A DNA stretch of 5,449 bases from Pseudomonadota bacterium. Lineage in GTDB: Bacteria; Pseudomonadota; Gammaproteobacteria; Pseudomonadales; Halieaceae. Below are positions 1 through 5,449 of the stretch, piece by piece. The stretch spans positions 1 through 5,449 of the forward strand of contig JAUVBI010000212.1 in assembly GCA_030591305.1 (NCBI GenBank), in the 5' to 3' direction. Position numbers and translations under genes: made by a program. The notes beneath the pieces are model-generated. The model was not told the origin of the DNA. It worked only from the letters and a program-made list of their open reading frames with translations, and searched no databases. Within the stretch, counting starts at the first letter, position 1; each line of letters begins with the position of its first letter.

Positions 1-2
1 CC

Positions 3-1355
3 TCCTATAACAGTTTTATCACTGTCAATGCCGCGGCCGCCCTAAAAACAGCCGCCCAGGCAGACAGTCAGTTGGCCGGGGGTAATGCGACGACACTGAC
101 CGGCATTCCCCTCGCCCACAAGGATATCTTTTGTACCGCCGGTACGAAAACCAGCTGTGGCTCTCGCATGCTGGATAACTTTGTCCCACCCTACGATGCC
201 ACAGTCATCCAGAAATTTGCAGCGGCAGGTGCGGTGATGCTTGGAAAAACCAACATGGATGAATTCGCCATGGGTTCATCCAATGAAAATAGCTTTTACG
301 GCCCGGTAAAAAATCCCTGGGACGACACCTTAGTGCCGGGAGGTTCTTCCGGCGGCTCCGCCGCAGCGGTGGCCGCCATGCTGACACCCGCCGCTACAGG
401 AACTGACACCGGCGGTTCCATTCGCCAACCGGCTGCCTTCTGCGGCATAACAGGGCTGAAGCCCACCTATGGCCGGGTATCCCGGCTGGGCATGGTCGCC
501 TTTGCCTCCAGCCTGGACCAGGCGGGGCCCCTGGCTCGCAGTGCGGAAGATTGCGCTATATTGCTGGCTGCCATGGCCGGCCACGACAAACACGATTCCA
601 CCTCCTCTAACCTTCCCTGCCCAGATTACAGGGCCAGCCTGGGAGACTCTCTGGAGGGGCTGCGGATTGGCCTGCCCACAGAGTTTTTTGGTGCCGGTCT
701 GGACCCGGCAACGGCGGAAGCAATAGACACTGCGCTAAAAGCACTGGAGGCACTGGGAGCTACTCTGGTGGAGGTCTCCCTGCCCCATAGCAAGCTGACC
801 ATTCCAACCTACTATGTCATCGCACCAGCCGAAGCATCCACCAACCTGTCCCGTTTTGACGGCGTGCGCTATGGACACCGGTGTAGCGACCCCAAAAACC
901 TGCATGATTTATACACGCGCACCCGCGAAGAGGGTTTCGGCGACGAGGTAAAACGGCGCATACTGGTCGGCACCTACGCACTCTCCGCAGGCTACTATGA
1001 CGCCTATTACAAAAAGGCCCAGCAGGTCAGACGCCTTATTCAGCAGGATTACCTGGACTGCTTCAAACAGGTGGATATAATTGCCGGCCCCACCACCCCC
1101 GGGCCCGCCTTTGCCCTGGGTGCAAAGTCTGACGACCCCCTGGCGATGTACCTGGAGGATGTTTACACCCTGGCCGTGAATCTGGCGGGTTTGCCCGGCA
1201 TGTCGGTTCCCATGGGTTTTGTAGACCAGAAACCAGTGGGACTACAACTGATCGGCCAGCACTTTGGCGAGGCCCGCCTGCTTAATGTTGCACATCGCTA
1301 CCAGCAGGCCACCGACTGGCATCTGGCTCACCCCAATCAAACGGAGGAAAAATAA
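3..1355 (+). CDS. gatA: Aspartyl/glutamyl-tRNA amidotransferase subunit A, 5'-partial
   Basis: GatA is the amidase subunit of GatCAB. It hydrolyses glutamine and passes the ammonia to GatB, which amidates misacylated Asp-tRNA(Asn) and/or Glu-tRNA(Gln) in the cytoplasm. The frame is open from base 3 ([12 protein letters not shown]...), so the true start lies upstream. By comparison with the usual position of the first catalytic lysine (about residue 79) roughly 40 residues are missing; 450 are visible. The amidase-signature Ser-cisSer-Lys triad is intact: Lys in [10 protein letters not shown] (codon 120-122), the cis-Ser in [11 protein letters not shown] (345-347) and the nucleophile Ser in [15 protein letters not shown] (417-419). 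A TTG at 72 begins an apparent shorter ORF but is an internal Leu codon. The stop lies 2 nt before gatB, and the gatB ribosome binding site is inside the last gatA codons, so the two are probably translationally coupled. gatC is expected just upstream. Confidence 0.97.
   Translation, partial: SYNSFITVNAAAALKTAAQADSQLAGGNATTLTGIPLAHKDIFCTAGTKTSCGSRMLDNFVPPYDATVIQKFAAAGAVMLGKTNMDEFAMGSSNENSFYGPVKNPWDDTLVPGGSSGGSAAAVAAMLTPAATGTDTGGSIRQPAAFCGITGLKPTYGRVSRLGMVAFASSLDQAGPLARSAEDCAILLAAMAGHDKHDSTSSNLPCPDYRASLGDSLEGLRIGLPTEFFGAGLDPATAEAIDTALKALEALGATLVEVSLPHSKLTIPTYYVIAPAEASTNLSRFDGVRYGHRCSDPKNLHDLYTRTREEGFGDEVKRRILVGTYALSAGYYDAYYKKAQQVRRLIQQDYLDCFKQVDIIAGPTTPGPAFALGAKSDDPLAMYLEDVYTLAVNLAGLPGMSVPMGFVDQKPVGLQLIGQHFGEARLLNVAHRYQQATDWHLAHPNQTEEK
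1343..1347 (+). promoter_or_regulatory. Ribosome binding site of gatB
   Basis: GGAGG lies 10 nt before the ATG at 1358, inside the 3' end of gatA. This strong Shine-Dalgarno sequence fixes the gatB start and suggests that gatA translation runs straight into gatB initiation. Confidence 0.85.
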
Positions 1356-1357
1356 TT

Positions 1358-2800
1358 ATGCAGTGGGAAACTGTAATCGGCCTGGAAGTACATTTGCAAT
1401 TGGCCACCGAGTCTAAAATATTTTCCGGGTCGGCCACCACATTTGGTGCGCCACCCAACACCCAGGCCAGCGCCGTCGATCTCGCCATGCCAGGTATGTT
1501 ACCGGTACTCAATGAAAAGGCCGTGCGTTACGCCGTGATGTTCGGCCTGGCTATAGGCGCCAAAATTGGCAAGCGATCGGTATTTGATCGCAAAAACTAC
1601 TTCTACCCCGACCTGCCCAAGGGGTACCAGATCAGTCAATTTTCCGATCCGATTGTCGGCGTGGGCAATGTCAAAATCCAGCTGGAAGATGGCAGTACGC
1701 GCAACATCGGCATCACTCGGGCACATCTGGAAGAGGACGCGGGCAAGTCCCTGCACGAAGACTTCCACGGCCAGACCGGAATTGACCTGAACCGGGCGGG
1801 CACACCGCTGCTGGAAATTGTGACAGAGCCCGATTTTCGCACGGCGGAGGAAGCTGTCACCTACCTTAAAGAATTGCATAGACTGGTGACCTATCTGGGC
1901 ATCTCCGATGGCAATATGGCTGAGGGCTCCATGCGCTGCGATGTAAATATTTCCCTGCGCCCGGTGGGTTCAAAGACATTGGGTACACGGGCAGAAATTA
2001 AAAACGTGAACTCCTTTCGCTTCGTTGAAAAAGCTATCCGCTACGAGCTCAACCGCCAGGCCGACATCCTCGATGACGGCGGCACGATTGTGCAGGAAAC
2101 CCGTTTATACGATGCCGAGCGCGACGAAACCCGCTCCATGCGCTCCAAGGAAGTGGCCAATGATTACCGCTATTTCCCCGAGCCTGACCTGTTGCCCGTG
2201 GTCATTGATGACAGCTATATAGAAGCCCTGCGAGGTCTGTTACCCGAACTACCACGGCAGAAGCGTGAGCGCTTTGCCAACGAGTATGCGCTCAGCCAGT
2301 ACGATGCGGGCGTACTCTCTGCTACTCGCACCATGGCTGACTTTTACGAGAGTGTCGCCTCTGCATGCGGCAACCCAAAGATGGCGGCCAACTGGGTACA
2401 GGTCGAACTACTGGGCCGCCTGAACCGCAATGATCTTGAAATAGAAGCCAGTCCCGTTTCGCCGCAAGCCCTGAGCGACCTGATTAAACGCATCATGGAC
2501 AACAGTATATCCGGAAAAATTGCCAAGCAGGTGTTTGAGGCCATGTGGCAGGGCGAGGGCAGCGCCGACGAAATTATCGCCGCCAAGGGCCTCAAGCAAG
2601 TCAGCGACAGCGGTGAGCTGGAGGGCATGGTCGATGAGATAATCGCCGCTAACAGCACCCAGGTGACCCAATACCTGGCGGCTGATGAGGGCAAACGCAA
2701 AAAACTGCTGGGCTTTTTTGTGGGACAGATAATGAAACTTTCCAAAGGCCAGGCAAACCCACAAATGGTCAACAAGCTACTGGCCGAAAAGCTGGTATAG
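1358..2800 (+). CDS. gatB: Aspartyl/glutamyl-tRNA amidotransferase subunit B
   Basis: GatB binds the misacylated tRNA, phosphorylates the Asp/Glu side chain with ATP, and amidates it using ammonia channelled from GatA. The protein is 480 residues, the normal full length. Diagnostic GatB/PET112 motifs appear in order: [12 protein letters not shown] at the N-terminus (His12), [19 protein letters not shown] (77-95), [13 protein letters not shown] (121-133), [17 protein letters not shown] (143-159), [15 protein letters not shown] (185-199), [14 protein letters not shown] (213-226) and [13 protein letters not shown] (266-278). The acidic and His positions in these blocks are those that line the metal/ATP site in the family. 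The C-terminal third is the helical tail plus YqeY-like tRNA-binding domain, ending [16 protein letters not shown]. It is second in the visible operon, 2 nt after gatA. In gammaproteobacteria GatCAB often serves mainly Asn-tRNA(Asn), but the window does not show which tRNA is used here. Confidence 0.98.
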   Translation: MQWETVIGLEVHLQLATESKIFSGSATTFGAPPNTQASAVDLAMPGMLPVLNEKAVRYAVMFGLAIGAKIGKRSVFDRKNYFYPDLPKGYQISQFSDPIVGVGNVKIQLEDGSTRNIGITRAHLEEDAGKSLHEDFHGQTGIDLNRAGTPLLEIVTEPDFRTAEEAVTYLKELHRLVTYLGISDGNMAEGSMRCDVNISLRPVGSKTLGTRAEIKNVNSFRFVEKAIRYELNRQADILDDGGTIVQETRLYDAERDETRSMRSKEVANDYRYFPEPDLLPVVIDDSYIEALRGLLPELPRQKRERFANEYALSQYDAGVLSATRTMADFYESVASACGNPKMAANWVQVELLGRLNRNDLEIEASPVSPQALSDLIKRIMDNSISGKIAKQVFEAMWQGEGSADEIIAAKGLKQVSDSGELEGMVDEIIAANSTQVTQYLAADEGKRKKLLGFFVGQIMKLSKGQANPQMVNKLLAEKLV

Positions 2801-2801
2801 C

Positions 2802-2805
2802 GGAG
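2802..2805 (+). promoter_or_regulatory. Ribosome binding site of the PA4642-family gene
   Basis: GGAG lies 10 nt before the ATG at 2816, in the 15-nt gap after the gatB stop. It supports this start and co-transcription with gatB, because there is no room for a separate promoter outside the gatB coding sequence. Confidence 0.7.
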
Positions 2806-2815
2806 AAACAGGTTT

Positions 2816-3103
2816 ATGAAAAAAGATAAGGCAAAGGTTCTCGACGAAGTGTGGACCGAGGACCACATCAAGAGCTTCCTCAGCATCCGCCCCCACGACA
2901 ATAGCGATGAAGATTTTCACATGCTACTGAAAGCCTACCAGAGCATGCGGGAAGAAGACTTTGCCGTATTCGTGGAATTTTTCAAGGGTGAAAATCGAAA
3001 TATCGATGCCAGCGGCCCCAATGGGCGAACCGTACCAGACATCGTGGCTGAGCACCGGCATGGGGCGGAGTATGCGGATATTCTAAGAAGTGCGTGTACC
3101 TAA
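2816..3103 (+). CDS. PA4642-family small protein of unknown function
   Basis: This is a complete 95-residue soluble, acidic protein with no signal peptide, membrane segment or cysteine cluster; its only Cys is near the C-terminus. I recognise the pattern of the gammaproteobacterial PA4642 family from memory: W-x(5)-IKSFLSIRPHD, then DEDFHMLLKAYQSMREEDF, FVEFFKGENRNIDASGPNGRT, and IVAEHRHGAEYADILR. The second half, NIDASGPNGRTVPDIVAEHRHGAEYADIL, reads like a single ankyrin-type repeat (D-x-x-G-x-T-x-x-x-x-A/V-x-x-H-x-x-x-x-x-x-I), so a protein-protein contact role is possible. That is inference. The gene starts 15 nt after gatB with a good ribosome binding site and is probably the last gene of the operon. 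The biochemical role is unknown. Some database entries call relatives aminopeptidases, but no protease motif is visible here. Confidence 0.85.
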   Translation: MKKDKAKVLDEVWTEDHIKSFLSIRPHDNSDEDFHMLLKAYQSMREEDFAVFVEFFKGENRNIDASGPNGRTVPDIVAEHRHGAEYADILRSACT

Positions 3104-3131
3104 TAGTTTTTTTGCTCGGGTGCTATTGGCA

Positions 3132-3256
3132 AGTCCGTAGCCTCGGTTAAACATATCCTCATTGCGACACGGCGTGAACCCGTCCATGGGGCCTCGACTG
3201 CCGCGTCCCTGCGGCAGACGGTCGCTATGAGGATATGTTTAACCGAGGCTAGCTAC
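3132..3256 (-). ncRNA. Structured palindromic element copy 1 (TwoAYGGAY-like)
   Basis: This is a 125-nt unit. Arms 3138-3168 and 3221-3251 pair over 31 positions with one T-T mismatch (3163/3226). They enclose a 52-nt core (3169-3220) with two hairpins. Hairpin A is 3198-3204 with 3211-3217 around a 6-nt loop. Hairpin B is 3171-3173/3191-3193 plus 3179-3181/3188-3190, with a 5-nt bulge (3174-3178) and a 6-nt loop (3182-3187). On the minus strand the loops read AGGGAC and ATGGAC, which resemble the AYGGAY loops of the orphan TwoAYGGAY RNA motif; the strand is assigned on that basis. The flanks AGTCCGTAG (3132-3140) and TAGCTAC (3250-3256) recur in copy 2. It lies 28 nt after the preceding gene. 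No U-tract follows it on either strand, so it is not a textbook intrinsic terminator. That it is transcribed as RNA is inference; a DNA-level role is also possible. Confidence 0.7.
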
Positions 3257-3298
3257 AGGAATATAAGCGATCAAGATTTACTGTCGTCTAGACTCAAA

Positions 3299-3423
3299 GT
3301 AGCTAGGCTCGTATGTTCTACCCCTCTTCAAGACCGTCTGCAGCATGGATGCTGCAGTCGAGCCTCCAGGGACGGATTTACGGCGTGTCTTGAAGAGGGG
3401 TAGAACATTCGAGCCTACGGACT
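3299..3423 (+). ncRNA. Structured palindromic element copy 2 (TwoAYGGAY-like)
   Basis: This is a second 125-nt unit, inverted relative to copy 1. Arms 3304-3334 and 3387-3417 pair over 31 positions with one T-T mismatch (3312/3409). The core is 3335-3386. Hairpin A is a perfect 7-bp stem (CTGCAGC, 3338-3344, with GCTGCAG, 3351-3357) and loop ATGGAT (3345-3350). Hairpin B is 3362-3364/3382-3384 plus 3365-3367/3374-3376, with loop AGGGAC (3368-3373) and bulge 3377-3381. The core matches copy 1 (reverse complemented) at 42 of 52 positions. All 10 differences are either three compensated base pairs or four loop/bulge bases. The element ends 13 nt before the smrA-like stop codon, so it sits immediately 3' of that leftward gene. 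Function is unknown; transcription in either direction is not proven. Confidence 0.7.
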
Positions 3424-3436
3424 CCGAGCTACCCAC

Positions 3437-4018
3437 TCAGCTGAATTTCTCGCGACTCTCCCGCTTACTCTCCTCACTCTTACACAATAAAACATACACC
3501 GCCCCGGTGCCGCCATGTTGCGGCCGCGCACTGTGAAACGCCTGGACGACATCCAGCTGTCGCAGCCAATGGTCGGTGCAGCCCTTGAGAATTGAGCACT
3601 TGCCCCGCTCGGTAGGTGTCTCGCCCTTGCCGTGAATAAGCAACACCGTGCGCAAACCCAGCTGGTGACAGTCCTGTACAAATCGGAACAGCTCACGCCG
3701 CGCAACGGCGACAGTCATGCGGTGTAAATCCAGTCGGGCCTCAGCCTCGTAGCGACCCTGGCGCAGCTTTCTGAACACACCATTCTGAATACCCGGGCGC
3801 TTACACTCCAACACGTACCAGGGGTCCAGGGGCTCTATACCCTCCTCGCTCAGAATATTGTCATCTACGGTGGGCCCCGCCACGGCGGCAGCGCGCCGAT
3901 GTGCCAGAGAAGAGTCCTTATTGGACTGCTTTTTGCGGTTCACTGCGACACGCAGGTCACGCTTTAGCGGTGCAACATCAGACATTTCCTGGAAAAACAT
4001 GTTGTCGTCTTCTGTCAT
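3437..4018 (-). CDS. smrA: Smr-domain protein, SmrA/YdaL type (putative endonuclease)
   Basis: The 193-residue cytoplasmic protein carries a C-terminal Smr (small MutS-related) domain at about residues 96-180. The domain shows LDLHRMTVAVARRELFRFV (96-114), VLLIHGKGE (125-133) and GGTGAVYVLL (169-178). The N-terminal part (MTEDDNMFFQEMSDVAPLKR...) and the block preceding the domain (GIQNGVFRKLRQGRYEAEARLDLH) fit the E. coli YdaL/SmrA family rather than MutS2. Stand-alone Smr domains of this group have nicking endonuclease activity on DNA or RNA; E. coli SmrB cleaves mRNA at collided ribosomes. The exact substrate here is unknown. The first motif has LDLHR where many Smr proteins have LDLHG. 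The ATG at 4018 is preferred because it matches the family N-terminus, although its ribosome binding site (AGTAAG, close to the start) is weak. The gene diverges from the CWC gene and converges on the gatB operon. Confidence 0.9.
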   Translation of the reverse strand: MTEDDNMFFQEMSDVAPLKRDLRVAVNRKKQSNKDSSLAHRRAAAVAGPTVDDNILSEEGIEPLDPWYVLECKRPGIQNGVFRKLRQGRYEAEARLDLHRMTVAVARRELFRFVQDCHQLGLRTVLLIHGKGETPTERGKCSILKGCTDHWLRQLDVVQAFHSARPQHGGTGAVYVLLCKSEESKRESREKFS

Positions 4019-4021
4019 ATG

Positions 4022-4050
4022 CTTACTACCGGTCGCTAATTCGCTATTAT
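4022..4050 (+). promoter_or_regulatory. Likely sigma70-type promoter for CWC gene and cysZ
   Basis: The -10 is TATTAT (4045-4050, one mismatch to consensus). It follows CTTACT (4022-4027, 3 of 6 matches to TTGACA) after a 17-nt spacer. The start would be near 4057, leaving a leader of about 24 nt before the ATG at 4081. The whole divergent gap is only 62 nt, so the promoter must lie here or inside smrA. Confidence 0.5.
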
Positions 4051-4051
4051 A
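4046..4051 (-). promoter_or_regulatory. Likely -10 element for the smrA-like gene
   Basis: The minus strand reads a perfect TATAAT at 4051-4046. This would place the transcript start near 4040-4039 and give a leader of about 20 nt before the ATG at 4018. The best -35 match is poor (CTGTGA at 4075-4070, spacer 18), so this is a -10-driven prediction. It shares its bases with the forward -10. Confidence 0.5.
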
Positions 4052-4080
4052 GCCCCAGCAACTGCTATCTCACAGAGCCT

Positions 4081-4299
4081 ATGTATACGACAGGAACAAA
4101 CATCGAACAACACTGCCCACTGTGTGGTGAAGAAAACATCTGTGCCGTCAGTATAGGAAAAAATATAGAGGTCTGTTGGTGCAACAATGCAGACATCAGC
4201 GCACCTACGCTCAATGAAATTCCCGAGTCAGAGAAGTTCAAGCGCTGCCTGTGTCAGGTATGTGCCCAAAAAACAGGAGAGCCAGCCCTTGGACGGTAA
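4081..4299 (+). CDS. Cysteine-rich CWC family protein
   Basis: This 72-residue protein has eight cysteines: Cys12, 15, 21, 32, 34, 56, 58 and 61. They lie in CPLCGEENIC, VCWCN and CLCQVC, the signature order of the small Cys_rich_CWC family. The paired CxxC/CxC arrangement suggests bound zinc or another metal, but the family's function is unknown. It has no signal peptide or membrane segment, so it is probably cytoplasmic. I start it at the ATG at 4081 because the Cys pattern begins 11 residues later. The in-frame extension back to 3901 would run through the smrA coding region on the opposite strand and across the promoter. The ribosome binding site is weak (AGAG at 4073-4076). Its end overlaps the cysZ start by 11 nt and contains the cysZ ribosome binding site, so the two are probably co-expressed. 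Confidence 0.85.
   Translation: MYTTGTNIEQHCPLCGEENICAVSIGKNIEVCWCNNADISAPTLNEIPESEKFKRCLCQVCAQKTGEPALGR
4275..4279 (+). promoter_or_regulatory. Ribosome binding site that sets the cysZ TTG start
   Basis: AGGAG lies inside the CWC gene, 9 nt before the TTG at 4289. No comparable site precedes the in-frame ATGs at 4187 and 4214. It therefore supports TTG initiation and coupling to CWC translation. Confidence 0.7.
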
Positions 4300-5020
4300 C
4301 CTATCACACGGTGTACAGTACCTATTGCGTGGCGCCAAAATGTTGAACCACAAATCTCTGCGCCTGTTTGTGATTATCCCACTACTGGTCAATATCATTA
4401 TTTTCGGCTCCTTGATTGGCGTCACCATCAACTACCTCAGCGATCTGATGAATGGCTGGCTGGGTATGATTCCCGATTGGCTGGGGTTTATTGAATGGAT
4501 TCTGTGGCCCCTGATCGGGATTACCCTCAGCCTGATCACAGGCTATGCCTTCACCGCCATCGCCCTGCTTATTGCGTCGCCGTTTAATGCCCTGCTGGCG
4601 GAAAAAGCAGAGGAACTCATTACCGGCAAGCCGGTGAATTCGCTGGAGGGGCTGGGAGCTGCACTGCTGGCTATCCCCCGGGGAATCATGCGGGAAGTGC
4701 TAAAACTAGTGTACTACATACCGATGTTTTTACTGGTACTGATTCTCAGTTTTGTCCCGGGCTTGAACGCAGTTGCGCCCTTTTTATGGCTGCTGTTGGG
4801 TGCCTGGATGATGAGCATACAGTTTCTGGACTACCCCATGGACAATCATCAGCTGAGCTTTACCGATGTAAAGGAGGCGGCTCGTTCTCGCCGCCTGAGC
4901 AGCCTGGGTTTTGGTGGCGGGGTTGCCCTGTGTGCAGGCATCCCCATTGTGAACTTCTTTGTTATTCCCTCTGCGGTAGTCGGCGCGACCATCATGTGGT
5001 GCGAAGAACTGGCCGACTAG
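4289..5020 (+). CDS. cysZ: Sulfate uptake membrane protein CysZ
   Basis: CysZ is an inner-membrane sulfate uptake protein (EI24/CysZ family) that feeds the sulfate assimilation and cysteine pathway. From the TTG at 4289 the protein is 243 residues, close to E. coli CysZ. It begins MDGNLSHGVQYLLRGAKML, which aligns with the family N-terminus (G-x-x-Y-x-x-x-G-x-K). Longer in-frame starts (4187, 4214) add an Arg/Ser-rich stretch read out of frame through the CWC gene and are rejected. Hydrophobic segments lie at about residues 26-49, 67-96, 141-180 (long, perhaps two or a re-entrant hairpin) and 206-236. Family motifs are visible: RLFVIIPLLVN (25-35), IPDWLGFIEWILWPL (61-75), SPFNALLAEKAE (97-108), the FVPGLNAVAPFLW block (155-167), and LDYPMDNH (180-187). 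Its start overlaps the CWC gene by 11 nt, and it converges on rhlB with 7 nt between the stops. No Cbl/CysB-like site was identified. Confidence 0.93.
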   Translation: MDGNLSHGVQYLLRGAKMLNHKSLRLFVIIPLLVNIIIFGSLIGVTINYLSDLMNGWLGMIPDWLGFIEWILWPLIGITLSLITGYAFTAIALLIASPFNALLAEKAEELITGKPVNSLEGLGAALLAIPRGIMREVLKLVYYIPMFLLVLILSFVPGLNAVAPFLWLLLGAWMMSIQFLDYPMDNHQLSFTDVKEAARSRRLSSLGFGGGVALCAGIPIVNFFVIPSAVVGATIMWCEELAD

Positions 5021-5027
5021 GCGAACC

Positions 5028-5449
5028 TTACAGCAGCAGTTCTTCCGGGGGATAGGTACACTCCAGCTTTTCCCCGAGTAACTGCTCTATATCGGGCAAC
5101 AGGAAAGCCTCGTCCTCGCAGGCAAAGCTAATAGAAATACCCGTGGCACCCGCTCTCCCTGTGCGTCCAATACGATGAACATAGTCCTGCGGGTCTTCCG
5201 GCAGGTTGTAGTTCACTACATGGCTGACACCACTGACGTGAATACCCCTACCCGCGACATCGGTAGCCACCAAGACTTTGATGTCACCACTCTTGAACTG
5301 TTCCAGTGTGCGCGTACGCTTGTTCTGTGGCACCTCACCCGAAAGCATGCCACAGGAAACACCGGCCTTGCGCAATTTTTCATGCAGGCGGCGCACCTGA
5401 TCCCGGCGGTTGGCGAATACAATCACGCTGTCGGCATGCTCACCGCGCA
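5028..5449 (-). CDS. rhlB: DEAD-box ATP-dependent RNA helicase RhlB, C-terminal part
   Basis: The frame stays open through the right edge of the window, so only the last 139 residues are visible; the GTG at 5426 is an internal Val codon. This is the second RecA-like domain of a DEAD-box helicase: motif [14 protein letters not shown], motif [15 protein letters not shown], and motif [14 protein letters not shown]. Residues between and after them ([26 protein letters not shown], then [24 protein letters not shown]) fit RhlB better than RhlE, SrmB, DeaD or DbpA by recollection. In E. coli RhlB unwinds structured RNA for the RNase E degradosome. The protein stops soon after the helicase core (YPPEELLL), with none of the Arg/Lys-rich tail that follows in E. 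coli RhlB. Paralogue assignment from the C-terminal half is probable, not certain. It converges on cysZ with no terminator visible between them. Confidence 0.88.
   Translation of the reverse strand, partial: RGEHADSVIVFANRRDQVRRLHEKLRKAGVSCGMLSGEVPQNKRTRTLEQFKSGDIKVLVATDVAGRGIHVSGVSHVVNYNLPEDPQDYVHRIGRTGRAGATGISISFACEDEAFLLPDIEQLLGEKLECTYPPEELLL

Larger units (their letters stand above)
3132..3423. repeat. Inverted pair of 125-nt repeat units with 42-nt spacer
   Basis: The two units are homologous in inverted orientation. Aligned end to end with no gap they match at about 87 of 125 positions by hand count (42/52 core, 17/31 in each arm, 11/11 flank bases). Homology stops sharply at both ends. 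I see no target-site duplication around either unit and no coding capacity in them. The spacer 3257-3298 is A/T-rich and contains only a short palindrome, GTCTAGAC (3286-3293). Together with 3104-3131 and 3424-3436, this accounts for the whole gene-free stretch between the two convergent genes. Confidence 0.85.

Noticed and set aside
330..593. Minus-strand ORF within gatA (and similar plus-frame ORF at 469-726)
   Set aside because: Both lie in the intact GatA catalytic region in other frames, and neither translation looks like a known protein.
2344..2901. A 185-codon minus-strand ORF opposite the gatB end
   Set aside because: It is antisense to conserved gatB and the next gene, with low-complexity Ser/Leu-rich composition and no recognisable domain; a shadow frame.
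3107..3113. Run of seven T after the PA4642-family gene as an intrinsic terminator
   Set aside because: No stable hairpin precedes it. The large palindrome lies after it, the wrong order for a rightward terminator, and on the minus strand the run is A.
3132..3423. CRISPR array or integron attC sites
   Set aside because: There are only two units, in inverted orientation, with no regular spacers. No attC core sites (GTTRRRY), cassette genes or integrase are seen.
3345..3536. A 63-codon plus-strand ORF (MDAAVEPPG...)
   Set aside because: Its ATG is the ATGGAT loop of copy 2 and its first half is the palindrome itself; the rest runs antisense through the smrA-like gene. It has no ribosome binding site and is a typical false ORF from a repeat.
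3901..4080. N-terminal extension of the CWC protein
   Set aside because: It would read through the opposite strand of smrA codons and the promoter region, and shows no family similarity before the ATG at 4081.
4187..4288. Longer CysZ start at ATG 4187 or 4214
   Set aside because: The extra residues are the CWC gene read in another frame, with no ribosome binding site; the family N-terminus begins at the TTG at 4289.

Overview
The window looks like ordinary gammaproteobacterial chromosome. It carries the GatCAB amidotransferase genes, a PA4642-family small protein, an SmrA/YdaL-type Smr protein, CysZ and RhlB. This gene set and the protein sequences suggest a marine, GatCAB-containing gammaproteobacterium (Pseudomonadales/Cellvibrionales-like). 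That placement is inferred from remembered family sequences, not from a search.

Layout: 1-3103 is a rightward operon segment made of gatA (5' end outside the window), gatB and a small PA4642-family gene. The gaps are 2 and 15 nt, and each downstream start has a clear ribosome binding site. 3104-3436 is a gene-free stretch between two convergent genes, and it holds two large structured palindromic elements. 3437-4018 is a leftward smrA-like gene. A 62-nt divergent promoter region separates it from a rightward pair at 4081-5020: a 72-residue Cys-rich CWC-type protein that overlaps cysZ by 11 nt. At 5028-5449 the 3' end of rhlB converges on cysZ with only 7 nt between the stop codons.

The most interesting part is 3132-3423. 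Two 125-nt units lie there in inverted orientation, 42 nt apart. Each is a 31-bp stem (30 of 31 paired) capped by a 52-nt core that folds into two hairpins with 6-nt A-N-GGA-Y loops. The copies have quite different stem sequences, yet 12 stem pairs and 3 core pairs differ by double, pairing-preserving substitutions. Every other core difference falls in a loop or bulge. This is strong covariation evidence, visible in one window, for a selected RNA or single-stranded DNA fold. It resembles the orphan TwoAYGGAY RNA motif, whose function is unknown to me.

Functionally, GatA and GatB (with GatC, presumably upstream) make Asn-tRNA(Asn) and/or Gln-tRNA(Gln) by transamidation. CysZ imports sulfate for cysteine synthesis. 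RhlB is a DEAD-box RNA helicase of RNA turnover, and the Smr protein is a likely nuclease. The genes form separate housekeeping units rather than one pathway.
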